Source of the DNA: Spirochaetales bacterium
GTDB taxonomy: Bacteria > Spirochaetota > Spirochaetia > SZUA-6 > JAFGRV01
Direction: 5' to 3'
Length of the DNA: 55,996 bases
Assembly (NCBI GenBank): GCA_016930085.1
Contig: JAFGHO010000040.1
Coordinates: 1 to 55,996, forward strand
Below, piece after piece: positions 1-7,851 of this stretch. Both the position numbers and the translations under genes were made by a program. The stretch's first letter is position 1. The number at the start of each line of letters is the position of its first letter. The notes under the pieces are model-generated. The model saw only the letters and a program-made list of their open reading frames with translations, was not told the DNA's origin and did no database searches.

Positions 1-188
1 TGTTATCTGTTTATTATAGAGTGACTTACATATTTAAGCCGGGTTTTGGCGCTTTTCTCAAAAAGCAAACTGTTTTTTGACATTTAAAGTAATTTTCTGT
101 ATTGAAACAAGTTAGTGATAATTAAAACCGTATGTGAGTAAACCGTATTTACGTGGTCACAAAAATCGCTGTTCAAGAGAAAATCCCG

Positions 189-428
189 CTAAAGCTGCAT
201 AACCTTTGTTTCGCCGCAAACGGAAATATTGACACTGTTCAACCAGCCGGGAAACCGCTGTTGCAGGATATTCGCGATTTTTACAACATTTTCATTGTCG
301 GTGGTATGAATCTTCAAATCATTTTCATTCCACTCGTAAAGGATGATCCTTAATCCGTTGTATGCCATCTTTCTGATCTGACTTGATATCCTCGCTTTGA
401 TTAAGCTTAAATCCCTCTCCTTTTGCAT
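189..428 (-). CDS. small conserved-looking hypothetical protein, 79 aa
   Basis: The function is not recognised. The start is well supported: ATG at 428 is preceded by GGGAGGAG five bases upstream, a strong ribosome binding site. The protein begins with a charged helix (about 1-25) followed by a beta-alpha segment with a PGW motif near residue 60. The second half faintly resembles a BON-type or ACT-like fold, but this is not enough to name it. No signal peptide or membrane segment is visible, so it is probably cytoplasmic. It follows the methyltransferase gene on the same strand, with a 155-nt gap that contains a perfect inverted repeat, so it probably has its own promoter. Confidence 0.6.
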   Translation of the reverse strand: MQKERDLSLIKARISSQIRKMAYNGLRIILYEWNENDLKIHTTDNENVVKIANILQQRFPGWLNSVNISVCGETKVMQL

Positions 429-504
429 GGTTTCTCCTCCCGCTTTATTCCCGCATTGAAAAGATAGGGAATTACATTGGGGAATTCAATGAATGGACCA
501 CGTA

Positions 505-528
505 TATACCTGGTATAAAACAGGTATA
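505..528. promoter_or_regulatory. perfect 8-bp inverted repeat, possible operator
   Basis: TATACCTG (505-512) and CAGGTATA (521-528) are exact reverse complements separated by 8 nt. The dyad lies about 77 nt upstream of the small gene at 428-189 and downstream of the methyltransferase stop at 584. The arms are too AT-rich, and lack a T-run, for a good terminator, so a repressor-binding site is the more likely reading. Confidence 0.4.
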
Positions 529-583
529 CATTGTTTAGCGATGTATTGAGTGCTATACCGGATAAGAAACTGAACGGATGCCG

Positions 584-1144
584 TTAAAAAAACAGAAAAT
601 ACCGTGGAATCTTTTCCATGAATTTTCTGTACGAATTTCCATACTGTTTGAGACAGGCCTCTTCTTCAGCAATGACTGATTGATGGAGGAAAACAAGTGA
701 AACCACAAACAGGAGAAAGGATACACCGCTTCCGATAATAAAACAAGTCCCCGTAAAAATAATCCAGATGGAAAAAATCTGGGGATTGCGGGATATCCTG
801 TATACACCTCCCGTGACCGGAGAATCCGGCGGTGTATCGGCATAAACGATAAGAGCGGCCGCAAGGCCGGTCAAGCCAATCGTCCATAACGCCACACCAA
901 TAATAAAGACATGGCAATTAAACCGGATCGGACTCAAACAGATCAGGATCAGGTTCGCGAAGGTAATGAGTTTCCCGGCGGTGGTTACTATGATCTGTTT
1001 TTTCGTCCAGAGGGACCTGTCGTATAACCGTTTACGTACTTCCTTTGAAAAACAGGATATGATGATGCCGAACACGGCAAGGTATACCGAAAATGGAATC
1101 CAACCATTTAGTAGGCCCAATCGAAAATCAGGAATAAAAACCAT
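584..1144 (-). CDS. isoprenylcysteine carboxyl methyltransferase-like membrane protein
   Basis: This is a 186-aa integral membrane protein of the ICMT/phospholipid-methyltransferase type, which uses S-adenosylmethionine to methylate small or lipid substrates in the membrane. Four or five hydrophobic segments are visible (about 14-30, 47-65, 76-98, 122-150). The family signature is in the C-terminal half: R-I-S-R-N-P-Q near residue 115, corresponding to the usual RHPxY cofactor-binding motif, and EEEACLKQYGNSYRKF near 165-180, corresponding to the conserved EE...YG..Y...Y motif. The ATG at 1144 has AGGAG eight bases upstream. Bacterial members rarely have a proven substrate, so no gene symbol is given. 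Confidence 0.75.
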   Translation of the reverse strand: MVFIPDFRLGLLNGWIPFSVYLAVFGIIISCFSKEVRKRLYDRSLWTKKQIIVTTAGKLITFANLILICLSPIRFNCHVFIIGVALWTIGLTGLAAALIVYADTPPDSPVTGGVYRISRNPQIFSIWIIFTGTCFIIGSGVSFLLFVVSLVFLHQSVIAEEEACLKQYGNSYRKFMEKIPRYFLFF

Positions 1145-1220
1145 ATGTTCAGCTCCTTTCGTGATCCGGCGGGAATATCCGATGTAATATTCGGCAATTA
1201 TATCCTAAACGCTCATACAG

Positions 1221-2453
1221 CTACCAGTCGAGCAGCCTTCGTTCGCCTTCGAGTGCCCTGATGTCCGTCACATCCTGCGAGACCTCGATAACCCCCCGGT
1301 ATACGTCCGCCTTATCATACAACGCGAAATATCTGATATGGATGAATCTGCCGTTTATGGTAAGCCAGAACTCGGCAACATCCTTTTCCTTTTTTTTGAA
1401 ACTTTCTATAATACGATCGACGATATGGACGCTTTTGGGCGGATGGCAGTTCTGAACGGCCCGTCCGATAATCGCCGGACTTCGGGGGAAAATACGGTCT
1501 TTCCCCTGTGAAAAATAGCGCACCCTGTCGTTTTCATCGACGAAGGTGACATCGACCGGCAGATGCTTTAAAAGCAGATTGATCTGATCGATCCGCACAT
1601 CACCTTCATCGAGATGAAAGGTTTCGTGGATTGCCTCAGCCCGCCCGGCAGCCGGTTCCGGCGTTGGTTTTCGCGGTTGCCTTTTCCGCTTTTGTCGGGC
1701 GATCGCCGTGTCCCAGAGGTTGCCCGGCCGTATCCACGCGTATCCGATTTCGGACTCTTCGTTTCGTATATCGATCCAGTCCGAGTCGGTGAGTTTGCGA
1801 AGGGCGGTTGGAAAGAGAATTTTTTCTTCCATAAATATCATTTTTTTTATCGCGGCAATGAGACGCTTCCCTGTATTTCCGACCGCGCCGGTATCGCCCG
1901 TCTGTAACGCTTTTTCGGTTTCTGAGAACATCGTTCTGATTTCATCGTGTTTGCCCCACATCACCCTGGTCGGACCGTAAAATCCCGCCTGTTCGAGTTT
2001 TGGAAAAAGTTGATTTTCCTTTCGCGTGAAATGTAGATTGATCCGCTTCAGTTCTTCGAGCCGGTTTTTCAACTCTTCAACGCCTGTTTCCTTTATTTTG
2101 TCTATTTTCTTTAAAAGCGGGGCGATGGATTTCAACAATTTCTCCGCCGCCCTGTTTTCTTCCATATAGGTGTGGAGGGGATGGCCGGGCATACGTCGCG
2201 GATTTTTGTACTTTTTGAGCCGGTCGTCAAAGACGGCTACATGAACTTCGCATAGCCGCTGGATTTGTACGGGCGGGAAACCTTCCCGGATCAGCGAGTT
2301 TTCCATGGCGGCTATTTCTTCCGGGCTTACGTCCTTTATCAGTGAGGCGAATTCCTTTTTTACCGCGTCCACGGATTTTCCTTCATGAAGCGACGTGATA
2401 ATGGATTTGAGTTTTTCCTGTTTCGCCTCGCCGTCGTGTAAATATTCACTCAT
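1221..2453 (-). CDS. DUF438 / hemerythrin / PAS domain protein
   Basis: This 410-aa cytoplasmic protein has the standard three-part architecture: an N-terminal DUF438 domain (about 8-75), a hemerythrin-like HHE domain (about 90-225) with histidines in HPLHTYMEEN, LHFTRKE and WGKHDE plus a MEEKILFP motif, and a C-terminal PAS domain (about 280-400) with the segment LKHLPVDVTFVDENDRVRYF. Hemerythrin-like domains bind a di-iron centre and PAS domains bind cofactors or ligands, so a redox, oxygen or NO-sensing role is likely but inferred. No output domain is visible. A single-cluster ferredoxin gene lies 52 nt upstream on the same strand, which suggests a small redox operon. Confidence 0.85.
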   Translation of the reverse strand: MSEYLHDGEAKQEKLKSIITSLHEGKSVDAVKKEFASLIKDVSPEEIAAMENSLIREGFPPVQIQRLCEVHVAVFDDRLKKYKNPRRMPGHPLHTYMEENRAAEKLLKSIAPLLKKIDKIKETGVEELKNRLEELKRINLHFTRKENQLFPKLEQAGFYGPTRVMWGKHDEIRTMFSETEKALQTGDTGAVGNTGKRLIAAIKKMIFMEEKILFPTALRKLTDSDWIDIRNEESEIGYAWIRPGNLWDTAIARQKRKRQPRKPTPEPAAGRAEAIHETFHLDEGDVRIDQINLLLKHLPVDVTFVDENDRVRYFSQGKDRIFPRSPAIIGRAVQNCHPPKSVHIVDRIIESFKKKEKDVAEFWLTINGRFIHIRYFALYDKADVYRGVIEVSQDVTDIRALEGERRLLDW

Positions 2454-2505
2454 TGTCGTCCCCCGTTTTTTTTGCTTTTTCCTTTACATTATCATATCGA
2501 TAAGT

Positions 2506-2694
2506 TCACATCTCATCGCCGTCATCACCGATCGCGCCGACAGGACAATATGTCATCGCTCTGATGACGGCTTTTTTTTCGTTGATCGTTCCGGGCTGTT
2601 TCGCGATAAAACCGAATCCTGAATCCGTATCGACCTTGAAACTTATAGGTGCGATTATCGTGCACATACCGCAGCAGATACAGCCCGAATTCAC
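2506..2694 (-). CDS. single-cluster ferredoxin
   Basis: This is a 62-aa ferredoxin, a small soluble electron carrier. Cys5, Cys8 and Cys11 form the C-x2-C-x2-C run inside GCICCGMC, and the last ligand is in the YCPVGAI motif near residue 51, together enough for one [4Fe-4S] cluster. An extra cysteine (Cys7) sits inside the binding loop, which is unusual. The start is GTG at 2694: an in-frame TAG lies two codons upstream, and GAGGG sits about 10 nt before the GTG. The C-terminus is acidic (DDGDEM), as in many ferredoxins. It is transcribed towards the DUF438/hemerythrin gene and may supply it, or an unlinked partner, with electrons. Confidence 0.75.
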   Translation of the reverse strand: MNSGCICCGMCTIIAPISFKVDTDSGFGFIAKQPGTINEKKAVIRAMTYCPVGAIGDDGDEM

Positions 2695-2806
2695 ACACTA
2701 TTTACCCTCGACATTGAATGGTGTTTTTTTATCGACATCCGCCATATATATATATGGTTGAGTCTATAGCAGAATTGAAAAGAATTCGGTAACCCGGGTT
2801 ACGAAA

Positions 2807-3110
2807 ATGGAAAAAATTCTGAAAATAATCGAAAAAATACCGTTTTTCAGGGGAATCGAAGACGATAGACTACTATCCGCTTTTACCGGTATCCGATACT
2901 ACGTTAAAAAATATGAGAAGGGTACCATTATCATTCTGCAGGGAGTGCCTGATAAAACCCTCTATCTGCTGACAACCGGCGATTGTATCTGTGAAATGAC
3001 TGATGAGGCGGGCAAGGTGTTGAAAATCGAGGATTTTAATGCACCGGACGCCCTGGCGAGTACACTGCTTTTTGCCGATGACCCCAGAATCCCGGTGACT
3101 GTCCGGGGAG
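2807..3110 (+). pseudogene. Crp/Fnr-type regulator, 5' fragment only
   Basis: The first 100 or so codons encode a cyclic-nucleotide-binding (cupin-like) domain: IPFFRGIEDDRLLSAF, then GTIIILQGVPDKTLYLLTTG, typical of Crp/Fnr proteins. After PVTVRG (about codon 100) the resemblance ends. The frame stays open to 3283, but there it reads antisense to a ResB fragment, so the dimerisation helix and the C-terminal helix-turn-helix are missing. No strong ribosome binding site precedes the ATG. The fragment is best read as the remnant left by a deletion that also removed the 3' part of the convergent ResB gene. Confidence 0.65.
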
Positions 3111-3559
3111 ATCCCTTCGTTCGGCAGCAGCCTGTATTCCTTCCCCGCTTCGTTTTCGAGGACGAGTTCGCCTTCGATCCGGCCGAAAAGGGAAATAACA
3201 GCGCTTGCGAGGAGAAGCATGATACCGATTTGAATGATATCGGGTCCGTAATGCATAGTCTTTTTCCTTATCATTTTCGTTGAGATGCGATGAATCGTGC
3301 AAGGAAGCAGATTGAGAAAAAATATGATAAGGGGGACGATGAACCAGCCTGATGTAAAGAAATGCATCACTCCCGGGGTTTTAAAAACGGTCGCAACAAA
3401 AGGCACGTCGTTCGTCTGCATCGTTTGAGTATCGGTAAGGTTCGGGATAAGCGTCGCGATCACAAGGGTAACGATAAAATAACCGATAAGTACCGCGCTA
3501 AGTTTCACGGACTGAAGAAAACGGACGAATCCCTGTAATGGTTTCTTTGTGGGAAAAAT
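3111..3559 (-). pseudogene. ResB-like cytochrome c biogenesis protein, fragment
   Basis: The minus strand encodes the N-terminal part of a ResB-family protein, a membrane component of system II cytochrome c maturation. Visible parts are FVRFLQSVKLSAVLIGYF, a second hydrophobic segment (FIVPLIIFFLNLLPCTIHRI), and a third (IIQIGIMLLLASAVISLFGRIEGEL). ResB proteins are normally some 300-600 aa; this one loses resemblance after about LLPNEGI, near 3110, where it meets the truncated Crp gene. The GTG at 3508 falls inside the conserved QSVKLSAV segment, and no ATG, GTG or TTG occurs in the open frame between 3508 and the stop at 3629, so the true 5' end also appears to be missing. Confidence 0.6.
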
Positions 3560-3671
3560 GAAAAAGAAATAAGGAATCGCGTAAGTGTCAATCGATTGAT
3601 GAATAGTGTAGCATTGACTTTTATAAAATTAAGTGTTTGAAAGAAATTGCGTTAAGTCAAGGAGGGATTGT

Positions 3672-3698
3672 CATTCGCGGAATTCAAATAAGCGAATG
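3672..3698. promoter_or_regulatory. inverted repeat upstream of the P-type ATPase
   Basis: CATTCGC (3672-3678) and GCGAATG (3692-3698) are exact reverse complements with a 13-nt loop, ending 27 nt before the ATPase start and just before its AGGAGG. The position in the leader fits an operator or an mRNA hairpin controlling the ATPase. Confidence 0.4.
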
Positions 3699-3725
3699 TC
3701 GTATATATAAAAGGAGGATACGGGA

Positions 3726-6155
3726 ATGAAAACGAAAGACGTGAAGGAAATGACGGTCGGGGAGGTCTATGAAAGACTTTCAAGCGGCGGGAACGGACTT
3801 TCGGATGCGGAAGCGAAAAAACGTCTTGAAACCTATGGGCCGAATCAAATCGAGGAAAAACGGGTCAATCCCGTGTTGAAATTTCTGGGATATTTCTGGG
3901 GACCGATTCCATGGATGATCGAGGTCGCGGCCGTTCTTTCGATTACGATCGCGCATTGGGAGGATTTCTGGATAATCACCGCCCTCCTTTTGCTGAACGC
4001 AATCGTCGCGTTCTGGCAGGAAAGCAAGGCAGGATCCGCCATCGATGCACTCAAGCGGAAACTGGCCCCCGAAGCAAAAGTGAAACGCGACGGGAAATGG
4101 ATAAAAATACCAGGACGTGATCTTGTCCCCGGAGATATCGTCCGTGTACGATCCGGCGACATTATCCCCGCGGATATCAAATTCATCGAAGGGGATTACG
4201 CTTCCGTCGACGAGTCGGCATTGACCGGGGAGTCGATGCCGGTCGACAAACATACGGGCGACCTTGGTTACGACGGCGCTGTTCTCATACAGGGTGAAAT
4301 GAACGGGATCGTCGTAACAACCGGAATGCAGACATATTTCGGCAAGACCGCCGGACTGGTCGAGAATGTGAAAGGGGAAAGCCATTTTCAGAAGGCGGTC
4401 GTTAAAATAGCGAATTACCTTATCGTTCTCGCGAGCATACTCGTCGTTATTATTTTTCTGGTGGGTATATTCAGGCACGAAAGCATATTGAAGATTGTGC
4501 AATTCGCCCTTGTTTTGACCGTCGCATCCATTCCCGTGGCTCTTCCGGCGGTGTTATCCGTTACCCTGGCGGTCGGCGCCATTGCTCTGGCCAAAAAAAA
4601 CGCCATTGTCAGCCGATTGACATCGATCGAAGAAATGGCGGGAATGGATATACTTTGTTCCGATAAAACGGGAACGATCACGACGAACAGGATCGTCGTC
4701 ACCGGGATTGTTCCGATGGGAACGTTCGGGAAGGCCGATGTCGTTAAATTCGCATGTATGGCGTCGAACGAGGAAAATCAGGACACGATCGACAATGCCA
4801 TATTCGCCAAAGCCGGAACGATGGATGAACTGAAAGATCTCAAAAAAACGTATTCGGTTATAAAATTCAAGCCCTTCGATCCGGTTTCCAAGCGTACCGA
4901 GGCCGATGTCGAGGTTTCGGGAGGCCGGATAAACGTCGCTAAAGGCGCAGCACAGGCTATTTTAGACCTCGTGAACGGCGGACCTGAGACGGAGCGGCAG
5001 GTCGGCGATACCGTTGCCGATTTCGCTCAAAAAGGATATCGCGCCCTGGCGGTCGCGGTTTCGGAAAAGAAAGATGAATGGAAACCGGCCGGAATTCTCG
5101 CCATGGAGGATCCGCCGCGCGGGGATTCCGCAGAAACGGTCAAATCCGCCCAGGAAATGGGAATTACCGTCAAAATGGTAACGGGCGACCGTATGGAGAT
5201 CGCGGCGAATATCGCAACGCAGGTCAATCTGGGCAATGACATCGTTCCATCGGAAGCGGTCAGTGAAAAATCGGACAGGGAAGCAATAAAGACAGTGGAA
5301 AAAGCCGATGGTTTCGCCCAGGTTTTTCCGGAGCATAAATACCATATTGTCGAACTCCTCCAGAAACACGATCATATCGTCGGGATGACGGGAGACGGCG
5401 TCAATGACGCGCCCGCGCTAAAAAAAGCGGACGTCGGTATTGCCGTCGAAGGGGCCACGGACGCCGCGAAATCGGCCGCCTCGATCGTCTTTACGAAACC
5501 CGGGCTTTCGGTCATCATCGACGCCGTCAAGCGGAGCCGTGAAATATTCCAGAGGATGACCCATTATTCCATTTACCGCATAACGGAAACGATACGAATT
5601 TTGTTGTTCGTGAGTCTTTCGATCCTTATTTTCAATTTTTATCCGGTCACTGCCCTTATGATCGTCCTTCTGGCCCTTCTCAACGACGCGCCGATAATGA
5701 CCATCGCATACGACAATGTCAGCTATTCCAGAACCCCGGATAAATGGAATATGAAAGAAATCCTCGGTATGGCGACTTTTCTCGGCGTCATCGGCGTTCT
5801 CGTTTCATTCCTGATCCTTTTTATCGGGAAGGAAGTCTTTCGCCTGAGTAATGAAGTGCTGCAGTCATTTATCTATCTCAAACTTTCGGTGTTCGGGCAT
5901 TTCACCGTTTTCGTGACCAGGACCAAAGGACATTTCTGGACATCCAGACCCGCGCTTCCCCTCGTCGCCGCGGTGATCCTCACCCAGCTTGCAGCGACAT
6001 TGATCGCGGTCTATGGTTTCCTCCTTCCCGCCATGGGATGGCAGCTCGCGGGATTTATCTGGGGAACTGGTGTTATCGTGTTTCTCCTTACGGATTTCAT
6101 CAAGGTATACCTTTTCAGGCTGCTCGATCACCGTGCGGTCAAGATGAAACGTTGA
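3726..6155 (+). CDS. plasma-membrane proton-efflux P-type ATPase (P3A type)
   Basis: This 809-aa ATP-driven ion pump is of the proton-exporting P3A type. It has an N-terminal cation-ATPase domain (about 5-65), the dephosphorylation loop TGES at 167-170, a PVALP motif in transmembrane helix M4, the phosphorylated aspartate in CSDKTGT (Asp313), the nucleotide-binding region (KGA near 405), and the hinge motif GDGVNDAPALKKADVGIAV near 555. About ten membrane segments are visible. The length matches the family, without the long C-terminal autoinhibitory extension of fungal and plant pumps. AGGAGG lies 7-8 nt before the ATG. The phosphorylation motif reads DKTGTIT rather than the usual DKTGTLT, a conservative change. 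A role in pH homeostasis or proton motive force generation is inferred. Confidence 0.9.
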   Translation: MKTKDVKEMTVGEVYERLSSGGNGLSDAEAKKRLETYGPNQIEEKRVNPVLKFLGYFWGPIPWMIEVAAVLSITIAHWEDFWIITALLLLNAIVAFWQESKAGSAIDALKRKLAPEAKVKRDGKWIKIPGRDLVPGDIVRVRSGDIIPADIKFIEGDYASVDESALTGESMPVDKHTGDLGYDGAVLIQGEMNGIVVTTGMQTYFGKTAGLVENVKGESHFQKAVVKIANYLIVLASILVVIIFLVGIFRHESILKIVQFALVLTVASIPVALPAVLSVTLAVGAIALAKKNAIVSRLTSIEEMAGMDILCSDKTGTITTNRIVVTGIVPMGTFGKADVVKFACMASNEENQDTIDNAIFAKAGTMDELKDLKKTYSVIKFKPFDPVSKRTEADVEVSGGRINVAKGAAQAILDLVNGGPETERQVGDTVADFAQKGYRALAVAVSEKKDEWKPAGILAMEDPPRGDSAETVKSAQEMGITVKMVTGDRMEIAANIATQVNLGNDIVPSEAVSEKSDREAIKTVEKADGFAQVFPEHKYHIVELLQKHDHIVGMTGDGVNDAPALKKADVGIAVEGATDAAKSAASIVFTKPGLSVIIDAVKRSREIFQRMTHYSIYRITETIRILLFVSLSILIFNFYPVTALMIVLLALLNDAPIMTIAYDNVSYSRTPDKWNMKEILGMATFLGVIGVLVSFLILFIGKEVFRLSNEVLQSFIYLKLSVFGHFTVFVTRTKGHFWTSRPALPLVAAVILTQLAATLIAVYGFLLPAMGWQLAGFIWGTGVIVFLLTDFIKVYLFRLLDHRAVKMKR

Positions 6156-6297
6156 ACGAAAACGAAGTATCGATATCTCACGGCTCGATATCGATCGCCG
6201 CATTGGCAAGGATGAAAACGGGAATATCGATATATTTTCGGAGGGGGATTGAAATGCATGCATGAACACCGAAATGCAGGGTGGAAAAAGGCGCCGG

Positions 6298-7161
6298 TTA
6301 TTCTTTCTTCCCCGATAAAGGCATTCGCTTTCCTGCCGCCACTGCGAACTCGTCTGCGTCCGGTGAAAATGCACTTCCCGCCACATCGGCAAAGTAGTCG
6401 TGAATGCAAAATCCCGCGTTCCCGAACTCTTCTTCGAGTGTGTTCCTGCTGAAGTATTGAAGCCAGTTGTAGATCGTCGATGTCCGCCTTTCCTCGACAA
6501 TGGTATATTTGTCGACCGTTACCTTTTCCCTTTCGTAGGTGAAGGTGTTGAGGAACTCGTAATACGGATGCGGGGTCCAGAAGCCGTTCGACGGGTGGTA
6601 CGAGTAAGAGGCGGCTTCATGTTTTTTCTCAAAGGCGGCGAACGAGCAGACATCGAGCAGGAGGCGGCCGTCCGGTTCAAGCGATGTATGGAATACAGCC
6701 GACAACCTCTTTCTTTGTTGCGGGCTCAAGGCGCAGTAATCGCAAAAGATCATGATGATGAGATCGAAGGTTTCATCGAGCCGCAGGTCGAGGTAATTTT
6801 CATTGATGTAGGTGATGTCGAGTGATTTCCGCTTTGCCGTTTGCCGGGCGTACCGCAGCGACCGTTCGGAAAAATCAATGCCCGTCACCGCCATTCCCTT
6901 TTCCGCAAGCCGGGTCGTATACAGGCCGGGGCCGCACCCGAAATCGGCGACCTTCGATCCCGCCTCGAGTCCGAAATGAGAAACGATCCACTCGACGGAA
7001 CGTTCGATGAATGATATGTTACGCGAAGAAATATCGACGGAACCGTCGAGGTGGTGTTCGAGCATCCGGCGTGAAATATAGCAGCCCGTCCATAATTCTT
7101 TTGCCGTGTAATATTCGAACGGTCCGGGCCGCGCGTTTATTGTGTTCAATTCCCCAAACAT
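6298..7161 (-). CDS. class I SAM-dependent methyltransferase
   Basis: The protein has a Rossmann-like methyltransferase fold: motif I is KVADFGCGPGLYTTRLAEKG (about residue 85), followed by an acidic motif GIDFSERSL and a motif IV-like DLIIMIFCDYCAL. It is soluble with no signal peptide. The substrate cannot be told from sequence. The start chosen is ATG at 7161, because AGTGAGG lies 8 nt upstream; a longer in-frame GTG start at 7185 would place that site inside the gene. It runs convergently with the P-type ATPase gene and is followed upstream by the tag and treS genes on the same strand. Confidence 0.8.
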   Translation of the reverse strand: MFGELNTINARPGPFEYYTAKELWTGCYISRRMLEHHLDGSVDISSRNISFIERSVEWIVSHFGLEAGSKVADFGCGPGLYTTRLAEKGMAVTGIDFSERSLRYARQTAKRKSLDITYINENYLDLRLDETFDLIIMIFCDYCALSPQQRKRLSAVFHTSLEPDGRLLLDVCSFAAFEKKHEAASYSYHPSNGFWTPHPYYEFLNTFTYEREKVTVDKYTIVEERRTSTIYNWLQYFSRNTLEEEFGNAGFCIHDYFADVAGSAFSPDADEFAVAAGKRMPLSGKKE

Positions 7162-7243
7162 AATATATTCCTCACTCTGTGTCACCGGGGGTGGCTTGCA
7201 GGTGTTTCAGCCCGTGCCGGTCGGGATGATCCCCCGGCCGTCG

Positions 7244-7801
7244 CTATATTTCACCGTAACGGAAACAGTAATTCAGATGATCGTTGACGATCCCGATCGC
7301 CTGCAGATGCGCGTAGACGGTAGTCGGACCCAGGAAGGAAAACCCCCGTTTTTTTAGATCGCGGCTTATCGTATCGGAAAGCGGTGTCGAAACGGGAATT
7401 TCAGAGAGGCTTTGAAAGTCGTGTTTGATCGTTTTACCGCCGGTAAAATGCCAGATATAGGTATCGAAACTGCCGTATTCGTTCCGAATCCGTAAGAACG
7501 CGCCTGCATTATTGATCGCCGATTCGATTTTTCGTCTGTTTCTGATGATGAGGTCGTTGTGAAGCAGACGGGTTACGTCTTTTCGTGTAAATTTCTCTAT
7601 GACGGCGGGATCGAATCCGGCAAACGCCTTTCTGAAGTTTTCACGTTTTTTGAGGATGGTCAGCCAGGAAAGACCCGCCTGGAAAGATTCGAGAAGAAGG
7701 AATTCGAAGTGTTTTATTTCGTCGTGTACGGGAACACCCCATTCGGTGTCGTGGTACGTTAAAAGCGCCTGATTGCCGTCCGCCCATTCACATCGTTTCA
7801 T
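7244..7801 (-). CDS. tag: DNA-3-methyladenine glycosylase I
   Basis: This helix-hairpin-helix-superfamily glycosylase excises 3-methyladenine from alkylated DNA in base excision repair. The family hallmarks are clear: MKRCEWADG at the N-terminus, YHDTEWGVPVHDEIKHFEFLLLESFQAGLSW, the NRRKIESAINNA segment, and the C-terminal FSFLGPTTVYAHLQAIGIVNDH. The zinc-binding cysteine and histidines of Tag (Cys4, His17 and C-terminal His/Cys) are present. The start is placed at ATG 7801, where the family always begins; the frame extends upstream to a TTG at 7855 that overlaps the treS stop codon. This arrangement suggests translational coupling with treS. Confidence 0.92.
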   Translation of the reverse strand: MKRCEWADGNQALLTYHDTEWGVPVHDEIKHFEFLLLESFQAGLSWLTILKKRENFRKAFAGFDPAVIEKFTRKDVTRLLHNDLIIRNRRKIESAINNAGAFLRIRNEYGSFDTYIWHFTGGKTIKHDFQSLSEIPVSTPLSDTISRDLKKRGFSFLGPTTVYAHLQAIGIVNDHLNYCFRYGEI

Positions 7802-7851
7802 GGCTGCATTGTATCCCTGAACGGTAGTGATGTTCAAGTCATAACGACCTG

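Noticed and set aside
3036-3302. third open frame across the Crp/ResB junction
   Set aside because: Low-complexity shadow frame; the two opposing family resemblances explain the region better.
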